This document shows, piece by piece, positions 9,646 to 18,300 of a DNA stretch of 45,932 bases. The notes beneath the pieces were generated by a model. The model searched no databases and was not told the DNA's origin. It saw only the letters and a list, made by a program, of their open reading frames with translations. The DNA lies in assembly GCA_007127105.1 (NCBI GenBank), contig SLAA01000112.1, positions 1-45,932 on the forward strand, written 5' to 3'. The position numbers and the translations under genes are program-made. The stretch comes from Spirochaetales bacterium. Its GTDB lineage: Bacteria; Spirochaetota; Spirochaetia; DSM-27196; SLAA01. Each line of letters starts with the position of its first letter. Position 1 is the stretch's first letter.

Positions 9646-10358
9646 GCGGTGTACAAACTACCTTGCTCAAGATGAAAGCGCCGGTCGCCCGACGCAGCAA
9701 TGCCCGCATCATGAGTAACCATAATGAGAGTTTTTCCGAAACCGCGCACCAGCTCAAAAAGGGTGTCCTGCACGGCGCGACTGTTGCGCTCATCTAAATT
9801 GCCGGTAGGTTCATCTGCAAGTACGATATCGGGGTCATTCATGAGAGCACGAGCCAAGGCAATGCGTTGTCGTTCGCCACCCGAAAGCTGGGTCGGATAG
9901 TGTTCGGCGCGTGCGCTCAGGCCAACCTGATCCAGTAGATGTGCCGCTCGTTCCCGCGCTGCGGCGCGAGTGAGGCCAGCCATATAGCCCGGCAACAGGA
10001 TATTTTCCAGTGCGTTGAAGTCCTTAAGCAGATAATGGAACTGAAAGACTAGACCCACCACACGCCGTCTATACTCGGTGAGCCCTTCCTCGTCGAGGGC
10101 TTGCACCGCATAGCCTGCAACATCAACCGAGCCTGAACTGGGTGTCTCAAGACCTCCAATGATGTTCAGCAACGTAGTTTTGCCGCAGCCACTCTCCCCA
10201 GTTATTACGGTCACCAGTTTCTCGGGTAGTTTGAGATCTATGGAGTTGAGAATGACCAGTTCTTCACTTCCTGAGAGAAAGCGCTTAGCTACTCCCTTGA
10301 GCTCAACCAGGCTCTCGTTTCGCTTGGTTGATTCTTGTTCCTGTGAGTTGTGAACCAT
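9642..10358 (-). CDS. lolD: LolD-type ABC transporter ATPase
   Basis: ATP-binding subunit of the lipoprotein export complex. All ABC motifs are present: Walker A GESGCGKTT near residue 54, Q-loop VFQFHYLL, signature LSGGERQRIA, Walker B DIVLADEPTGNLD and the switch histidine in MVTHD. The 238 residues include a short hydrophilic N-terminal extension. It sits between the two FtsX-type permeases, overlapping the downstream one by four bases and lying 66 bases after the upstream one. A weak Shine-Dalgarno (AAGGA) is about 12 bases before the ATG. The family also includes MacB and FtsE relatives, but pairing with two long permeases favours Lol. Confidence 0.92.
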   Translation of the reverse strand: MVHNSQEQESTKRNESLVELKGVAKRFLSGSEELVILNSIDLKLPEKLVTVITGESGCGKTTLLNIIGGLETPSSGSVDVAGYAVQALDEEGLTEYRRRVVGLVFQFHYLLKDFNALENILLPGYMAGLTRAAARERAAHLLDQVGLSARAEHYPTQLSGGERQRIALARALMNDPDIVLADEPTGNLDERNSRAVQDTLFELVRGFGKTLIMVTHDAGIAASGDRRFHLEQGSLYTA

Positions 10359-10424
10359 AGCTAATCAACCGTCCTTACACTATGCTGGTGCCCGCAGCCT
10401 GCTGTGAATCTGTACCCCTGTCTA

Positions 10425-11759
10425 TTACTCATCTCGAAGCACCTCGGCTGGCTTGATCCAGGCTGCGCGAAGCGAGGCAAAATACCCAGCCGAAGCAGCT
10501 GAGGCCACTGCTGCAAGAAAGACACCAAGAACCTCGCCAAACAGCATGTGACTCGGCACCTCCATGATATAGAAGTGCTCCGGTGAGAAAAAGGGAACCG
10601 GCGAAGCTCCGCCACCTCCCACAAGAGATACTACCACGGCGAGCCCACCGAGAGCGAGTTCAGCCGCCGCAAACACACCGTTGATGTTCTGCGAAACAAA
10701 TAGGCCCAGGGCGGTTCCAATGAATGCGCCCAGCACTCCAATCATAACGCCCTCAACAACGAAAACCAGTTGCACCGCCTGGGGCGGCGCGCCCAAGGCC
10801 TTGAGCACCGCAATCTCTTCCGAACGTTCCACAACACTGCGTCGTAGCGCCTGATAAATATTGACTGCAACCACCAGAAAAATGAGTCCAATAAGAAACA
10901 TGAGCACCGTCTTCTCTACCCGCAAGGCTCCAAAAATGGCCCGGTTAAAGTCGCGCCAGGACAACACCTGATCAGCGTGAATTCCGAGCTCGCCAGCAAT
11001 CTGCTCACGCATCCGAATATCATTAAAGCGATCATTGAGCTTTATACCCCAGGTTAGCTCATCTCCCGCGCCGAACATCGACTCGGCCTCCTGCAGCGAG
11101 ATGAACCCCCATGAGCGGTCATACTCCAGGAAGCCACTGTAGAAAACTCCACGCACCTGAAACTGCACCTCTCGTGGATTGCGCAGTGCAGCATCACCAG
11201 AACCCAGGTCCAGAAAGGTAACGGTGTCTCCTACACGAACCCCAAGATGGCGAGCGAGCTGTGATCCTATTACCAACGACCCGTGCGAGGTGAGAGAGAA
11301 CTCACCTGATACCATCTCTATACGCTCTGCAATGCCGGGATCAAGATCCATCACGTCTACCGGGACACCCCGAAGAACAACAGCCTGGGGCTGCTCGAAG
11401 AAACCACGTGCTATGGTCTGCAGCTCGATAAAGGGAAGCACGGTGCGAACTCCAGCCCGACGGCTGAGATCCAGCGGCGATGCATCGCTTTGCAGTTCGG
11501 CGCCCGATATACGCAGGTGATAGGAGTTGATCTCAAGAATGTCCTCAATGGTGTCCAGTTGAAAGCCGTTCATGACGGCCAGCACTGCGGTTAAGGTCAT
11601 GACGCCAACCGCAATGCCGCTCACCGAAAGGATTGAGGCGGTGTATCCCTTTTCTCGCCGTCGAGTGCGGAAGTGCCGCTGGGCAACAAAGAACATCCAG
11701 GCCCCGCGTGGTGCCCGCCCCTGAGAGGGGGAACCTTGTCTACTGCCGAATATACTCAC
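10425..11759 (-). CDS. lolC: LolC/LolE-type lipoprotein-releasing permease (first copy)
   Basis: FtsX-superfamily permease, partner of LolD and of the second permease. After a basic cytoplasmic stretch there is a membrane helix (about residues 42-65, containing VSGIAVGVMTLTAVLAVMNG), a periplasmic domain, and three C-terminal helices with the motif VVERSEEIAVLKALGA. At 444 residues it matches the family. Translation starts at GTG 11759, which overlaps the upstream stop (GTGA), so it is coupled to the YwqK-like gene. The N-terminal SVSGIAVGV resembles LolC/E more closely than MacB. Confidence 0.85.
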   Translation of the reverse strand: MSIFGSRQGSPSQGRAPRGAWMFFVAQRHFRTRRREKGYTASILSVSGIAVGVMTLTAVLAVMNGFQLDTIEDILEINSYHLRISGAELQSDASPLDLSRRAGVRTVLPFIELQTIARGFFEQPQAVVLRGVPVDVMDLDPGIAERIEMVSGEFSLTSHGSLVIGSQLARHLGVRVGDTVTFLDLGSGDAALRNPREVQFQVRGVFYSGFLEYDRSWGFISLQEAESMFGAGDELTWGIKLNDRFNDIRMREQIAGELGIHADQVLSWRDFNRAIFGALRVEKTVLMFLIGLIFLVVAVNIYQALRRSVVERSEEIAVLKALGAPPQAVQLVFVVEGVMIGVLGAFIGTALGLFVSQNINGVFAAAELALGGLAVVVSLVGGGGASPVPFFSPEHFYIMEVPSHMLFGEVLGVFLAAVASAASAGYFASLRAAWIKPAEVLRDE

Positions 11760-12895
11760 TCAAACTCCCGGGTCCGAACAACCTGTCCATTCTGGAGAAC
11801 TTCCTCCCGTAGACGTCGGTCGTCACGATAATAGGAACGCAAAACCTCGGCACCGCCACGAAAGAGCACATCGACATATTCATGTGTGTCCGTGTACTGT
11901 CGCTCTCTTTGAAGTTGACCGTTGCGCAGATACTGTACTCTCTGCAACTCACCGTCTTCATTGTAGGTAAATAGTTCCTGCAATCCGGCCGAACGCCCAC
12001 GACCCCTGCGCTCAAGCAGTAGACCATCGGCATAGCTGTAGGCGAAGCCACGCTCGAAAACTCCAGCATGATACTCCGCTTCTTCAAGGATATCGCCGCC
12101 CGCCGTGTATTTCCGAACGATCTCTCGGTCACGCTCGTGATCAATCTCACGAATGGTAGACGCAAAGCTATCTGATGGGGAGTCATACACATAGAAGGTA
12201 CTCACCACACGCGCACCTTCAAGGTACTCCACTTCATCCACGGTGCGCCCATACTCATCATAGCGCACTCGGATATCTCTATGGAGGCCTTCGTGATACT
12301 CCTCCAGCAAGCGCCCTTCCAGGACTGCATAGTGCGCGTTGCGCTTTATCCCGGCCCCGTCAACCGTCCGTACCGTCCTGAGTTCTCCCCTTGGACCATA
12401 CTGAAACTCATCCCTGCGTGCCAACTCACCGGCGGCGTCAAAGATCAGCATCTCAAGAAGCACCCTTCCACGATACCGATACTCTCTTCTCTCTGTCAGC
12501 TCAGCTTCCGAAAAGAACTCCTCTGAAATAGGCCGTTGCTCCGAGTCAAGGAGACGCACCACCGCCAGCTCACCGTTGCTGAACTCTTCTTCCCTTAGAG
12601 TGCCAGCCGGTCCGGGTACCCGCCGAGTTTCCCGAACAAGTTCACCATGCTCAAAGAGCTGCTCGGCCTCGGCCTCACCGTTCCTGAGGAGCCGAATCAC
12701 AAAACGGTGTTGGTCACCTTCACCCTGAGTAATGGGCTCAAGCCGCATTCCAGCAGCATTGCTCCGGAATAGCTCCTGCGCGGTGATCACAGAAGGGAAG
12801 AACAGGCCAGGAAGAAGCCAGAACGCAAACAAGCTGATATGGCAGCATCTCATTTGGCCGGGTAGAGCGCGGCGTCGTGTTGCCAGGTCAGACAT
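11756..12895 (-). CDS. Secreted YwqK-like repeat protein of unknown function
   Basis: An exported protein built of short beta-rich repeats rich in Tyr, Arg and Glu (such as YRYRGRVLLEMLIFD and FTYNEDGELQRVQYLRNG), like the YwqK/MORN-type repeats often labelled antitoxin YwqK. I see no toxin and do not infer a toxin-antitoxin role. The start ATG at 12895 (MSDLATRRR) lies two bases after the ftsY stop. It gives a basic n-region and a hydrophobic stretch (SLFAFWLLPGLFFPSVITAQ) ending in a signal-peptidase-like site. A longer ORF from 12988 would overlap ftsY by 91 bases and spoil the signal peptide. Position between ftsY and lolC suggests an envelope role. The length is 379 residues; the C-terminus ends on a repeat. 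Confidence 0.7.
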   Translation of the reverse strand: MSDLATRRRALPGQMRCCHISLFAFWLLPGLFFPSVITAQELFRSNAAGMRLEPITQGEGDQHRFVIRLLRNGEAEAEQLFEHGELVRETRRVPGPAGTLREEEFSNGELAVVRLLDSEQRPISEEFFSEAELTERREYRYRGRVLLEMLIFDAAGELARRDEFQYGPRGELRTVRTVDGAGIKRNAHYAVLEGRLLEEYHEGLHRDIRVRYDEYGRTVDEVEYLEGARVVSTFYVYDSPSDSFASTIREIDHERDREIVRKYTAGGDILEEAEYHAGVFERGFAYSYADGLLLERRGRGRSAGLQELFTYNEDGELQRVQYLRNGQLQRERQYTDTHEYVDVLFRGGAEVLRSYYRDDRRLREEVLQNGQVVRTREFE

Positions 12896-12897
12896 CT

Positions 12898-13779
12898 TCA
12901 CCGCAGCTCCAGGAGGTCGGCCACGTAGCGTTCGGAGTTGAACGGAACAAGGTCTCGGTAGCCCTCGCCATTCCCAAGAAAGGCGCACGGGATTCCAAGC
13001 TCTCGAGCAATAGGCACCAGCACACCACCACGCGAGCTTGAGTCGTACTTGGCCAACACAACCGCGTCGAGTCCAACCGCCTCATGAAAGGTTTCGGCTT
13101 GTCTAAGTCCATTCTGACCCGTGGTGCCGTCAATGACAAGAATCTTCCGGTATCGCGACTCGTCACATGCCCGGCGAATAACTTTGTCAATTTTCCCGAG
13201 CTCCGCCACGAGATTTGCCCGGTTATGCATGCGCCCAGCTGTATCGGCAATTACAAGGTCGTCACCACGTGCCGAGGCGCTCGTAATGGCATCGTACACA
13301 ACGGCGGCCGGGTCGGCACCACTGCCCTGCTTAACCACACGGAGGCCAAGTCGCTCTCCATGCAGCGATAGCTGTTCGACAGCCGCCGCACGGAAGGTGT
13401 CGGCGGCTGCCAGCACAACCCCAGAAAGGTCATAGTGGGAGGCGTAGTATGAAGCCAGCTTGGCAATGGTTGTGGTCTTGCCCACACCATTAACTCCGAG
13501 TACCAGGCGCACATTGAGTTCACCAGGAACCGGCTCCAGGGTGGTCTCTTTGAGCACCGGCAGCAACTGTTCGTTGAGGGCCTCGAGCAATGTCGCCGGT
13601 TCTCTCAGTCGCTTTCCATAGGGCCCGCTTCGCAAGCTATCAACCAGCTCCATGGCTGTTCGTGCACCGATATCCGAAGCCGTGAGCCGGTCTTCCAGCT
13701 CCTCAAAGAACTCCTCGTTGTCACCCTTAAATCCAAGCAGCTCTGTGAGCCGCGTACCCAAGCTTTTCTTTACCGCCAT
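12898..13779 (-). CDS. ftsY: Signal recognition particle receptor FtsY
   Basis: SRP-family GTPase that receives ribosome-nascent chain complexes at the inner membrane. An N domain (about residues 1-85) is followed by the G domain with P-loop GVNGVGKTTT, DTAGR, the TTGQNG insertion-box neighbour and a guanine-specificity motif that reads AKYD instead of the usual TKLD. About 293 residues means a bare NG core without the acidic A domain of E. coli FtsY. The ATG at 13779 has GGAG six bases upstream. Another ATG at 13800 overlaps the preceding stop (ATGA) but has no ribosome site; it would add seven residues. The gene sits with lol and prfB genes in one operon. Confidence 0.93.
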   Translation of the reverse strand: MAVKKSLGTRLTELLGFKGDNEEFFEELEDRLTASDIGARTAMELVDSLRSGPYGKRLREPATLLEALNEQLLPVLKETTLEPVPGELNVRLVLGVNGVGKTTTIAKLASYYASHYDLSGVVLAAADTFRAAAVEQLSLHGERLGLRVVKQGSGADPAAVVYDAITSASARGDDLVIADTAGRMHNRANLVAELGKIDKVIRRACDESRYRKILVIDGTTGQNGLRQAETFHEAVGLDAVVLAKYDSSSRGGVLVPIARELGIPCAFLGNGEGYRDLVPFNSERYVADLLELR

Positions 13780-13796
13780 CGTTGCTCCGTTGTTCG

Positions 13797-15290
13797 TCAT
13801 CGTGTGTGGGAGGCCTGCGCTGCGCGAACGTACCGGCCTAGTTGTATCGCCGAGGTCACGAACAGACCAGTCGATACAGCAACTCCGCCCCAGGTTGCAT
13901 AATACGCTAAGTCTCGCTGGCGTCGCAAACGGTCGGCCTCGGAATCTCTCAGTCCTGGAGCCTGGCTCCCATCGGGCGGAACCATGGTAGAAAGGTTCTC
14001 ATAGATGCCGTTGCTCAGAAGGGCAACCGGAACAGAGAGTACGAAAAGCCCAAAGGCCGTGTAGAAGGAGTTACGCCGCCGTTCAATAAGTCCACCCTCA
14101 CCACCACGGTCAAGCTCCAGATCACGTTGCACCTCATGCGGAGTTGCACCACCAAGAATGAGTTGGGATCGGTAGAACCCGTCGCGCAGTAAGACAATGT
14201 GCTCGTTGCTTGCACCCAGTTCCACCCGTAGCGGGGTGCGGCCAATCCAGACCGAGTCACTGTAGACATCGGCCCCAGAGGGAACGGACTCCACAATGAT
14301 GCCTCGGGTTTCGACCGGCTCAAGCTCAAAAGCCAGCTCGGCCCGCGCCCGCGGCTCCAAGCTCAGTTCCCTTGTCTGGGTAGAGAGGTTTCGCCCCTCA
14401 ATCCGGACCTCGTAACTCCCTGGCGGCAGGAACCTCTGCTCCACCTCGCCATAGCCAAGAAGCTCGTCATTAAGAAACACTGCCACATCTCCACGGCCTG
14501 GCGACACCCGTACCCGAGCTACCTCACGGCCCAGAAGAAGAGCTGCCAAATCATCCTCCAGTTCGTGAAGGAGCGAAGCCAGCTCCTCCGGAAGCGCGGT
14601 TAAGCTCACCCGCCCAAGATCATGCCCCAGTGCCTCGGAGAACAGGGCAACTTCCAGATGCAGATACTCCCCTATGGCCGCAAGCGAACCGTGTACAAGA
14701 GCGTCCAACCCTTCCTCACGCACAATGCTCGCAGGGCGAGCAGTAGCCGCAAGAACACCAGCATCGTTGTTCGCAAAGCGAATACTGGCCTCGTAAGGGA
14801 AGTCGAGCTGGCCGGGGTCGTAGCGCATGATGCGCGCCAACTCCATCTCGGCTGTTCGCACCTGCTCGGCGAGCGAGGCCTGACGCTCCTCCCGCTCGCG
14901 TCGGTTCAAGCGTGTGAATACTACCGCATCACGCCGATCTCGCAGTTCCTTCAGCCGACGGCCCGCATCACGTTGCGCCGCTTTCACGGTTTTCTCCGAC
15001 AATGCCGCGCGCTCCCCCTCCTGGTACACGCGCCGCTCAAGCTCCGAAAAGTTATCCTTAAGCAGAAGAGGAATACCGGTGGCAAGATGTCGGTGCTCGC
15101 TGCCGAGCTCCTCATCATCAAACACCAGGATTGCAAACCCGAGCCGCCAAAGCTCGCCCGCATCCTCTGGCAGCAGTGCCTCAACCTCTCGCGCGGCCTT
15201 GTCCGCCGCTGTGAGCGGAGCAACACACATAGTGAGAAGTGCTGCAATGAATATGAGCCGTTGAAGACTGTGGCTCTTAGGAGACCTCAT
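13797..15290 (-). CDS. Exported PEGA-domain membrane protein
   Basis: A signal-peptide-like N-terminus (RLIFIAALLTMCVAPLTAAD) is followed by a long Glu/Arg-rich, probably coiled-coil region (about residues 85-150). Two consecutive PEGA-type surface domains follow: one near 258-320 (VRVSPGRGDVAVFLND, LPPGSYEVRI), one near 330-385 (IIVESVPSGADVYSDS, WIGRTPLRVEL). The C-terminus has two membrane helices (FYTAFGLFVLSVPVALLSNG and YYATWGGVAVSTGLFVTSAI). PEGA domains are common in envelope proteins; the specific function is unknown. The start ATG at 15290 overlaps the 3' end of the cheY-like gene by 14 bases, and its stop overlaps the ftsY region, so it is coupled on both sides. A lipobox is not convincing because the residue before Cys is Met. 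Confidence 0.75.
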   Translation of the reverse strand: MRSPKSHSLQRLIFIAALLTMCVAPLTAADKAAREVEALLPEDAGELWRLGFAILVFDDEELGSEHRHLATGIPLLLKDNFSELERRVYQEGERAALSEKTVKAAQRDAGRRLKELRDRRDAVVFTRLNRREREERQASLAEQVRTAEMELARIMRYDPGQLDFPYEASIRFANNDAGVLAATARPASIVREEGLDALVHGSLAAIGEYLHLEVALFSEALGHDLGRVSLTALPEELASLLHELEDDLAALLLGREVARVRVSPGRGDVAVFLNDELLGYGEVEQRFLPPGSYEVRIEGRNLSTQTRELSLEPRARAELAFELEPVETRGIIVESVPSGADVYSDSVWIGRTPLRVELGASNEHIVLLRDGFYRSQLILGGATPHEVQRDLELDRGGEGGLIERRRNSFYTAFGLFVLSVPVALLSNGIYENLSTMVPPDGSQAPGLRDSEADRLRRQRDLAYYATWGGVAVSTGLFVTSAIQLGRYVRAAQASHTR

Positions 15291-15651
15291 ACTTCATTGC
15301 CTTCTCTACCGCAGAGGTTACTCGCTCGGAATGAAAGGGTTTCACTATGAAGTCACGGGCACCAAGCTGAATAGCACGAAGAATCATGTCCTGCTCACCC
15401 ATTGAGCTACACATAATCACCCGAGCGCGCGGGTCGAACCGTATAATTCGCTCGAGCGCAGAGATTCCGTCCATGACCGGCATGGCAATATCAAGCAGCA
15501 CAATATCCGGTTTTCGCACAACGTACTGAATAAGGCCGTCTCGACCGTCATGAGCCTCACCGACAACCGTATGACCGCCCGCCTCAAGTACCTCGCGAAG
15601 GAGCGCGCGCATAAACGGGAGGTCGTCGACGACGAGCACCTGTATAGACAT
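15277..15651 (-). CDS. Single-domain CheY-like response regulator
   Basis: A stand-alone receiver domain of 124 residues with every expected residue: acidic pair Asp9-Asp10, phosphoacceptor Asp54 in LLDIAMP, Ser82/Ser83 in the Thr/Ser position, and Lys104 in VKPF. There is no output domain, so it should act by protein-protein contact as CheY does. No histidine kinase is in the window. The ATG at 15651 is chosen because AAGGAG precedes it by about nine bases; the longer ORF from 15675 would overlap prfB further. It follows prfB and overlaps the PEGA gene. The text MPVMDGISAL resembles chemotaxis or flagellar-type CheY, but linkage to motility is not shown. Confidence 0.88.
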   Translation of the reverse strand: MSIQVLVVDDLPFMRALLREVLEAGGHTVVGEAHDGRDGLIQYVVRKPDIVLLDIAMPVMDGISALERIIRFDPRARVIMCSSMGEQDMILRAIQLGARDFIVKPFHSERVTSAVEKAMKYEVS

Positions 15652-15664
15652 ACCTACACGCTCC

Positions 15665-16766
15665 TTACATAGCATCCCGATTATTTCGCAGATACGCCGT
15701 TATGAACTCATCAATCTCACCGTCCATCACGGCTTGCACGTTGCCGGTTTCCACCTTGGTGCGATGATCCTTGACCATAGTATAGGGTTGAAAGACGTAG
15801 GAGCGTATTTGGTTACCCCACCCGATATCGCGTTTTTCATCTGCCTTTGCGGCGTTCTCTTTGTCTCGCTCAGCACGGTAGTGATCGTAGAGTCGGGAAC
15901 GCAGCATCTTCATGGCCGTGTCACGGTTTTTGTGCTGACTGCGCTCGTTCTGGCACTGAACCACAATTCCGGTTGCAAGGTGCGTCAGCCGAATTGCGGA
16001 GTCGGTCTTATTGACGTGCTGCCCGCCCGCGCCGCTTGCGCGGTAGGTGTCTACACGAAGATCCTCCGGACGAATTTCTACATCGATGTCGTCTTCTATA
16101 ACTGGAGACGCATACACAGACGCAAACGAGGTATGTCGCCTGCCCCCGGAATCAAAGGGCGATATTCGAACTAAACGGTGTATCCCGGTTTCGCAGCGCA
16201 AGTACCCGTAGGCGTTCTCACCCTTGACCTCGATCGTGACCGACTTAATGCCGCCTTCGGCCTCCTGGAGATCAAGAATCGTCGTGGAAAACCTATTACG
16301 TTCCATCCAGCGGCTGTACATGCGAAGCAACATGCTGACCCAGTCACATGCCTCGGTTCCGCCAGCACCGGAGTGTATCGTAAGAAAGGCCGGTGCTACG
16401 TCAAGTTCATCTTGAAAGTACTCGCGCACCATGAGTTTATCAAAGCGTTCCCGAATATCCTTGAGCCCATCCTCAATCTCACGCGCAACACTCTCGTCAC
16501 CTTCCTCGGTGCCGAGGGTCTGGAGGGCCACCAGATCCTCAATCTCATCCTTGAGTTGCGTCCAAGGTTCAATTCGATTCTTGTATCTGGTGAGTTCGCT
16601 GAGAGTCTTTTCGGCCGCGTTGCGGTCGTTCCAGAACTCAGGTTCACCGGTTTTTGTTTCTAAATCCTTAATGAGGGCAGCTACGCGTTCGGGGTCAAAG
16701 CCCCCTCCAGATATCAAGAATTTCCGACTTCAGTTCTGCAATTTTGTCACCAAGATCCGCAAGCAT
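15665..16766 (-). CDS. prfB: Peptide chain release factor 2, with programmed +1 frameshift
   Basis: Class I release factor that reads UGA and UAA and triggers peptide release. The GGQ loop (SGAGGQHVNKT) and the SPF stop-recognition motif (ISPFDSGG) are both present, identifying RF2 rather than RF1. The gene is in two frames. Translation begins at ATG 16766 (MLADLGDKIAEL) with GTGGAGGCAGC upstream, and the first frame ends after 23 codons at CTT TGA. A +1 shift continues at GAC CCC GAA, giving 366 residues, almost the E. coli length. An annotation starting inside the second frame (for example at 16717) would lose the real N-terminus. It is the first gene of the operon running to lolE. Confidence 0.95.
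16694..16709 (-). promoter_or_regulatory. RF2 autoregulatory frameshift site
   Basis: On the minus strand the site reads TGGAGGGGGCTTTGAC. An internal Shine-Dalgarno GGAGG (16708-16704) lies three bases before the slippery CTT (16700-16698), which is followed by the in-frame stop TGA and C. This is the canonical RF2 arrangement: low RF2 lets the ribosome pause at UGAC and slip forward one base, raising RF2 synthesis. Confidence 0.95.
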
Positions 16767-16823
16767 GCTGCCTCCACACAATCTTTACAAGCGCACCTAA
16801 GAGGTAGCGCATCCCAAAGGCCG

Positions 16824-16852
16824 AGTATAACCGATCGTCCTAACTATTTCCA
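16824..16852 (-). promoter_or_regulatory. candidate promoter for prfB operon
   Basis: Minus-strand TGGAAA, 17-base spacer, TATACT. Four and five matches to the sigma70 consensus. The predicted start near 16817 gives a leader of about 50 bases containing the prfB ribosome site. The rest of the 186-base gap to the divergent gene holds nothing else recognisable. Confidence 0.5.
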
Positions 16853-16915
16853 GGCGAACACTGAGGGGAGGTACCACCGCTTCGATGTGTGAGTATTTCC
16901 AAGAAATGGGCATTA

Positions 16916-16945
16916 TAGACAGAGGCGCCGAACGCCGATTATAGT
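16916..16945 (+). promoter_or_regulatory. candidate promoter for the FN3/TPR-like gene, leaderless
   Basis: TAGACA, 18-base spacer, TATAGT. Only seven bases separate the -10 from the ATG at 16953, so transcription should start at or next to the start codon. No Shine-Dalgarno is present. A second -10-like word, TATAAT at 16949-16954, overlaps the ATG but has no -35. Confidence 0.5.
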
Positions 16946-16952
16946 ACGTATA

Positions 16953-18245
16953 ATGAGAAGCCGAAGCACACATGACCGGTCGAGCAGCGGGACGGCAGCG
17001 TGGCTGCCAGTTCTGTTTGGCACTATTCTGATCCTTGCCCCCTTTCCAGGAGCGCTTCCCTTTCTGGATGCGCAGGTTGCAGGTGCCGAGAGTTCAACCG
17101 TCCGCACACCTTCACGGGTTCGAGCAGCAGAGCTTGACGGTGAAGTGCTCGTCACCTGGCGAGATGCCGCCGGATATGAAGGTGCCTACCAGGTTTGGCG
17201 TTCCTCAACGGCCTTTGCCCCCGGAGTATTTGAGGAGTCGTCCGACCTCTTTCTTGCAGGAACCGTGTCGTCGGGTATCGAGTCACTTATTGATCGACCA
17301 GCAGCACCGGGTGCCTACTACTATGCCGTCACGAGTGCCCTTGGAACTCCTCATCTCATAGAGCAACGCAATTTTCTTCCTCGACCAGTACGTGTGGTCA
17401 TGACCGCCGAGCAGGCCGAGGAGCCTGCAACCGTTCGATCACTCTCGGTAGAGGCCCGCAACAGCGAGGTCATACTGCGCTTTGAACCCTCCCGACATGG
17501 GCGCCGTCTGGCCGCCTACGCCTCGACCGAAGCCATTGAGAGCATTGAGGATCTTCAACGAGCAGTGCGTCTTGCGGTGTTTGACAGCAACCAGATGGAG
17601 TATCGCGACTACCCAGTGCCAGGCATACCCACATACTACGCTGTGCTTGACGCCGAACAGGCATTGGCCGCTGAAGGTGAGCTTATTCCGCAGCAGAACA
17701 CAACGATACAGCCCATCCGCATTGCACTTGGTTCGGTTCGTCGTGGCACAGGAGCCCCCCAGGTAGGAGCGCGGCGCGAGGCCCCAATCCCGCTCCTGCG
17801 CATGCCTTGGCTTCCAGTTACCGGTGCTTATGCAGTTGATCTCACGAGAGCGCCGGAAGACCTTGACCCAGAGACTCAGGCGGCCTTGGATACAATCCTC
17901 AAACATTTCGGTACGCCTGGAAGAACGTCGCCGGAACCCAGAATTCTACCTGGAGACAGAGATTCACCCGGTACAGGACTGCGGAGCAGTCTCACAACCG
18001 TGCTCAACGGGCCTTTTGCACGCACCGAATGGGCCGAGGCAGAGATGCAGCTAAGCAACTTACTTACCGTTGCTTCCTCACCTGCTCAACGTGCACGAGT
18101 TCAGTTCTACAGGGGACAGTGTTTGTTCTTTCTTGGACGCTTTAACGAAGCCTCGTTGGCCTTTGTTGATGCACGAGACCAACTGTTTTCAGAGTCGCAG
18201 CCATGGTTGGATGCGGCGCTGCGTGCCGGGGATACCACCCGCTAA
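16953..18245 (+). CDS. Exported FN3-like/TPR-like protein, unknown function
   Basis: A signal-peptide-like N-terminus (basic start, then AAWLPVLFGTILILAPFPGALPF split by few polar residues) precedes a fibronectin type III-like domain at about residues 54-130 (VRAAELDGEVLVTWRD, YQVWRSS, YYYAVTS). A second, weaker beta-domain lies near 150-240 and also ends in YYAVLD. The C-terminal 100 residues look helical and TPR-like (ARVQFYRGQCLFFLGRFNEASLAF). This combination suits a periplasmic or surface scaffold protein; no enzyme motif is visible. It stands alone, divergent from prfB and convergent with the GH57 gene. ATG 16953 is the only in-frame start before the signal sequence; the mRNA is probably leaderless. 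Confidence 0.7.
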   Translation: MRSRSTHDRSSSGTAAWLPVLFGTILILAPFPGALPFLDAQVAGAESSTVRTPSRVRAAELDGEVLVTWRDAAGYEGAYQVWRSSTAFAPGVFEESSDLFLAGTVSSGIESLIDRPAAPGAYYYAVTSALGTPHLIEQRNFLPRPVRVVMTAEQAEEPATVRSLSVEARNSEVILRFEPSRHGRRLAAYASTEAIESIEDLQRAVRLAVFDSNQMEYRDYPVPGIPTYYAVLDAEQALAAEGELIPQQNTTIQPIRIALGSVRRGTGAPQVGARREAPIPLLRMPWLPVTGAYAVDLTRAPEDLDPETQAALDTILKHFGTPGRTSPEPRILPGDRDSPGTGLRSSLTTVLNGPFARTEWAEAEMQLSNLLTVASSPAQRARVQFYRGQCLFFLGRFNEASLAFVDARDQLFSESQPWLDAALRAGDTTR

Positions 18246-18246
18246 G

Positions 18247-18288
18247 GCCTTCAGTCGGATCATATGTGCCTTCAGTCGGACCAGATGT
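18247..18288. repeat. 21-base tandem duplication
   Basis: Two adjacent 21-base copies (18247-18267 and 18268-18288), each beginning GCCTTCAGTCGGA and ending ATGT, differing at two positions. They begin one base after the stop codon of the upstream gene, in the convergent gap before the GH57 gene. No coding or structural role is evident. Confidence 0.7.
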
Positions 18289-18300
18289 GCGGAGGCCAAG

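Noticed and set aside
11756-12895. Toxin-antitoxin system based on YwqK-like repeats
   Set aside because: The neighbours are ftsY and lol genes and no toxin is present; the YwqK label only reflects repeat similarity, and the protein has a signal peptide.
14622-15350. Plus-strand ORF of 242 codons opposite the PEGA gene
   Set aside because: Crosses the boundary of two real minus-strand genes and shows no domain; shadow.
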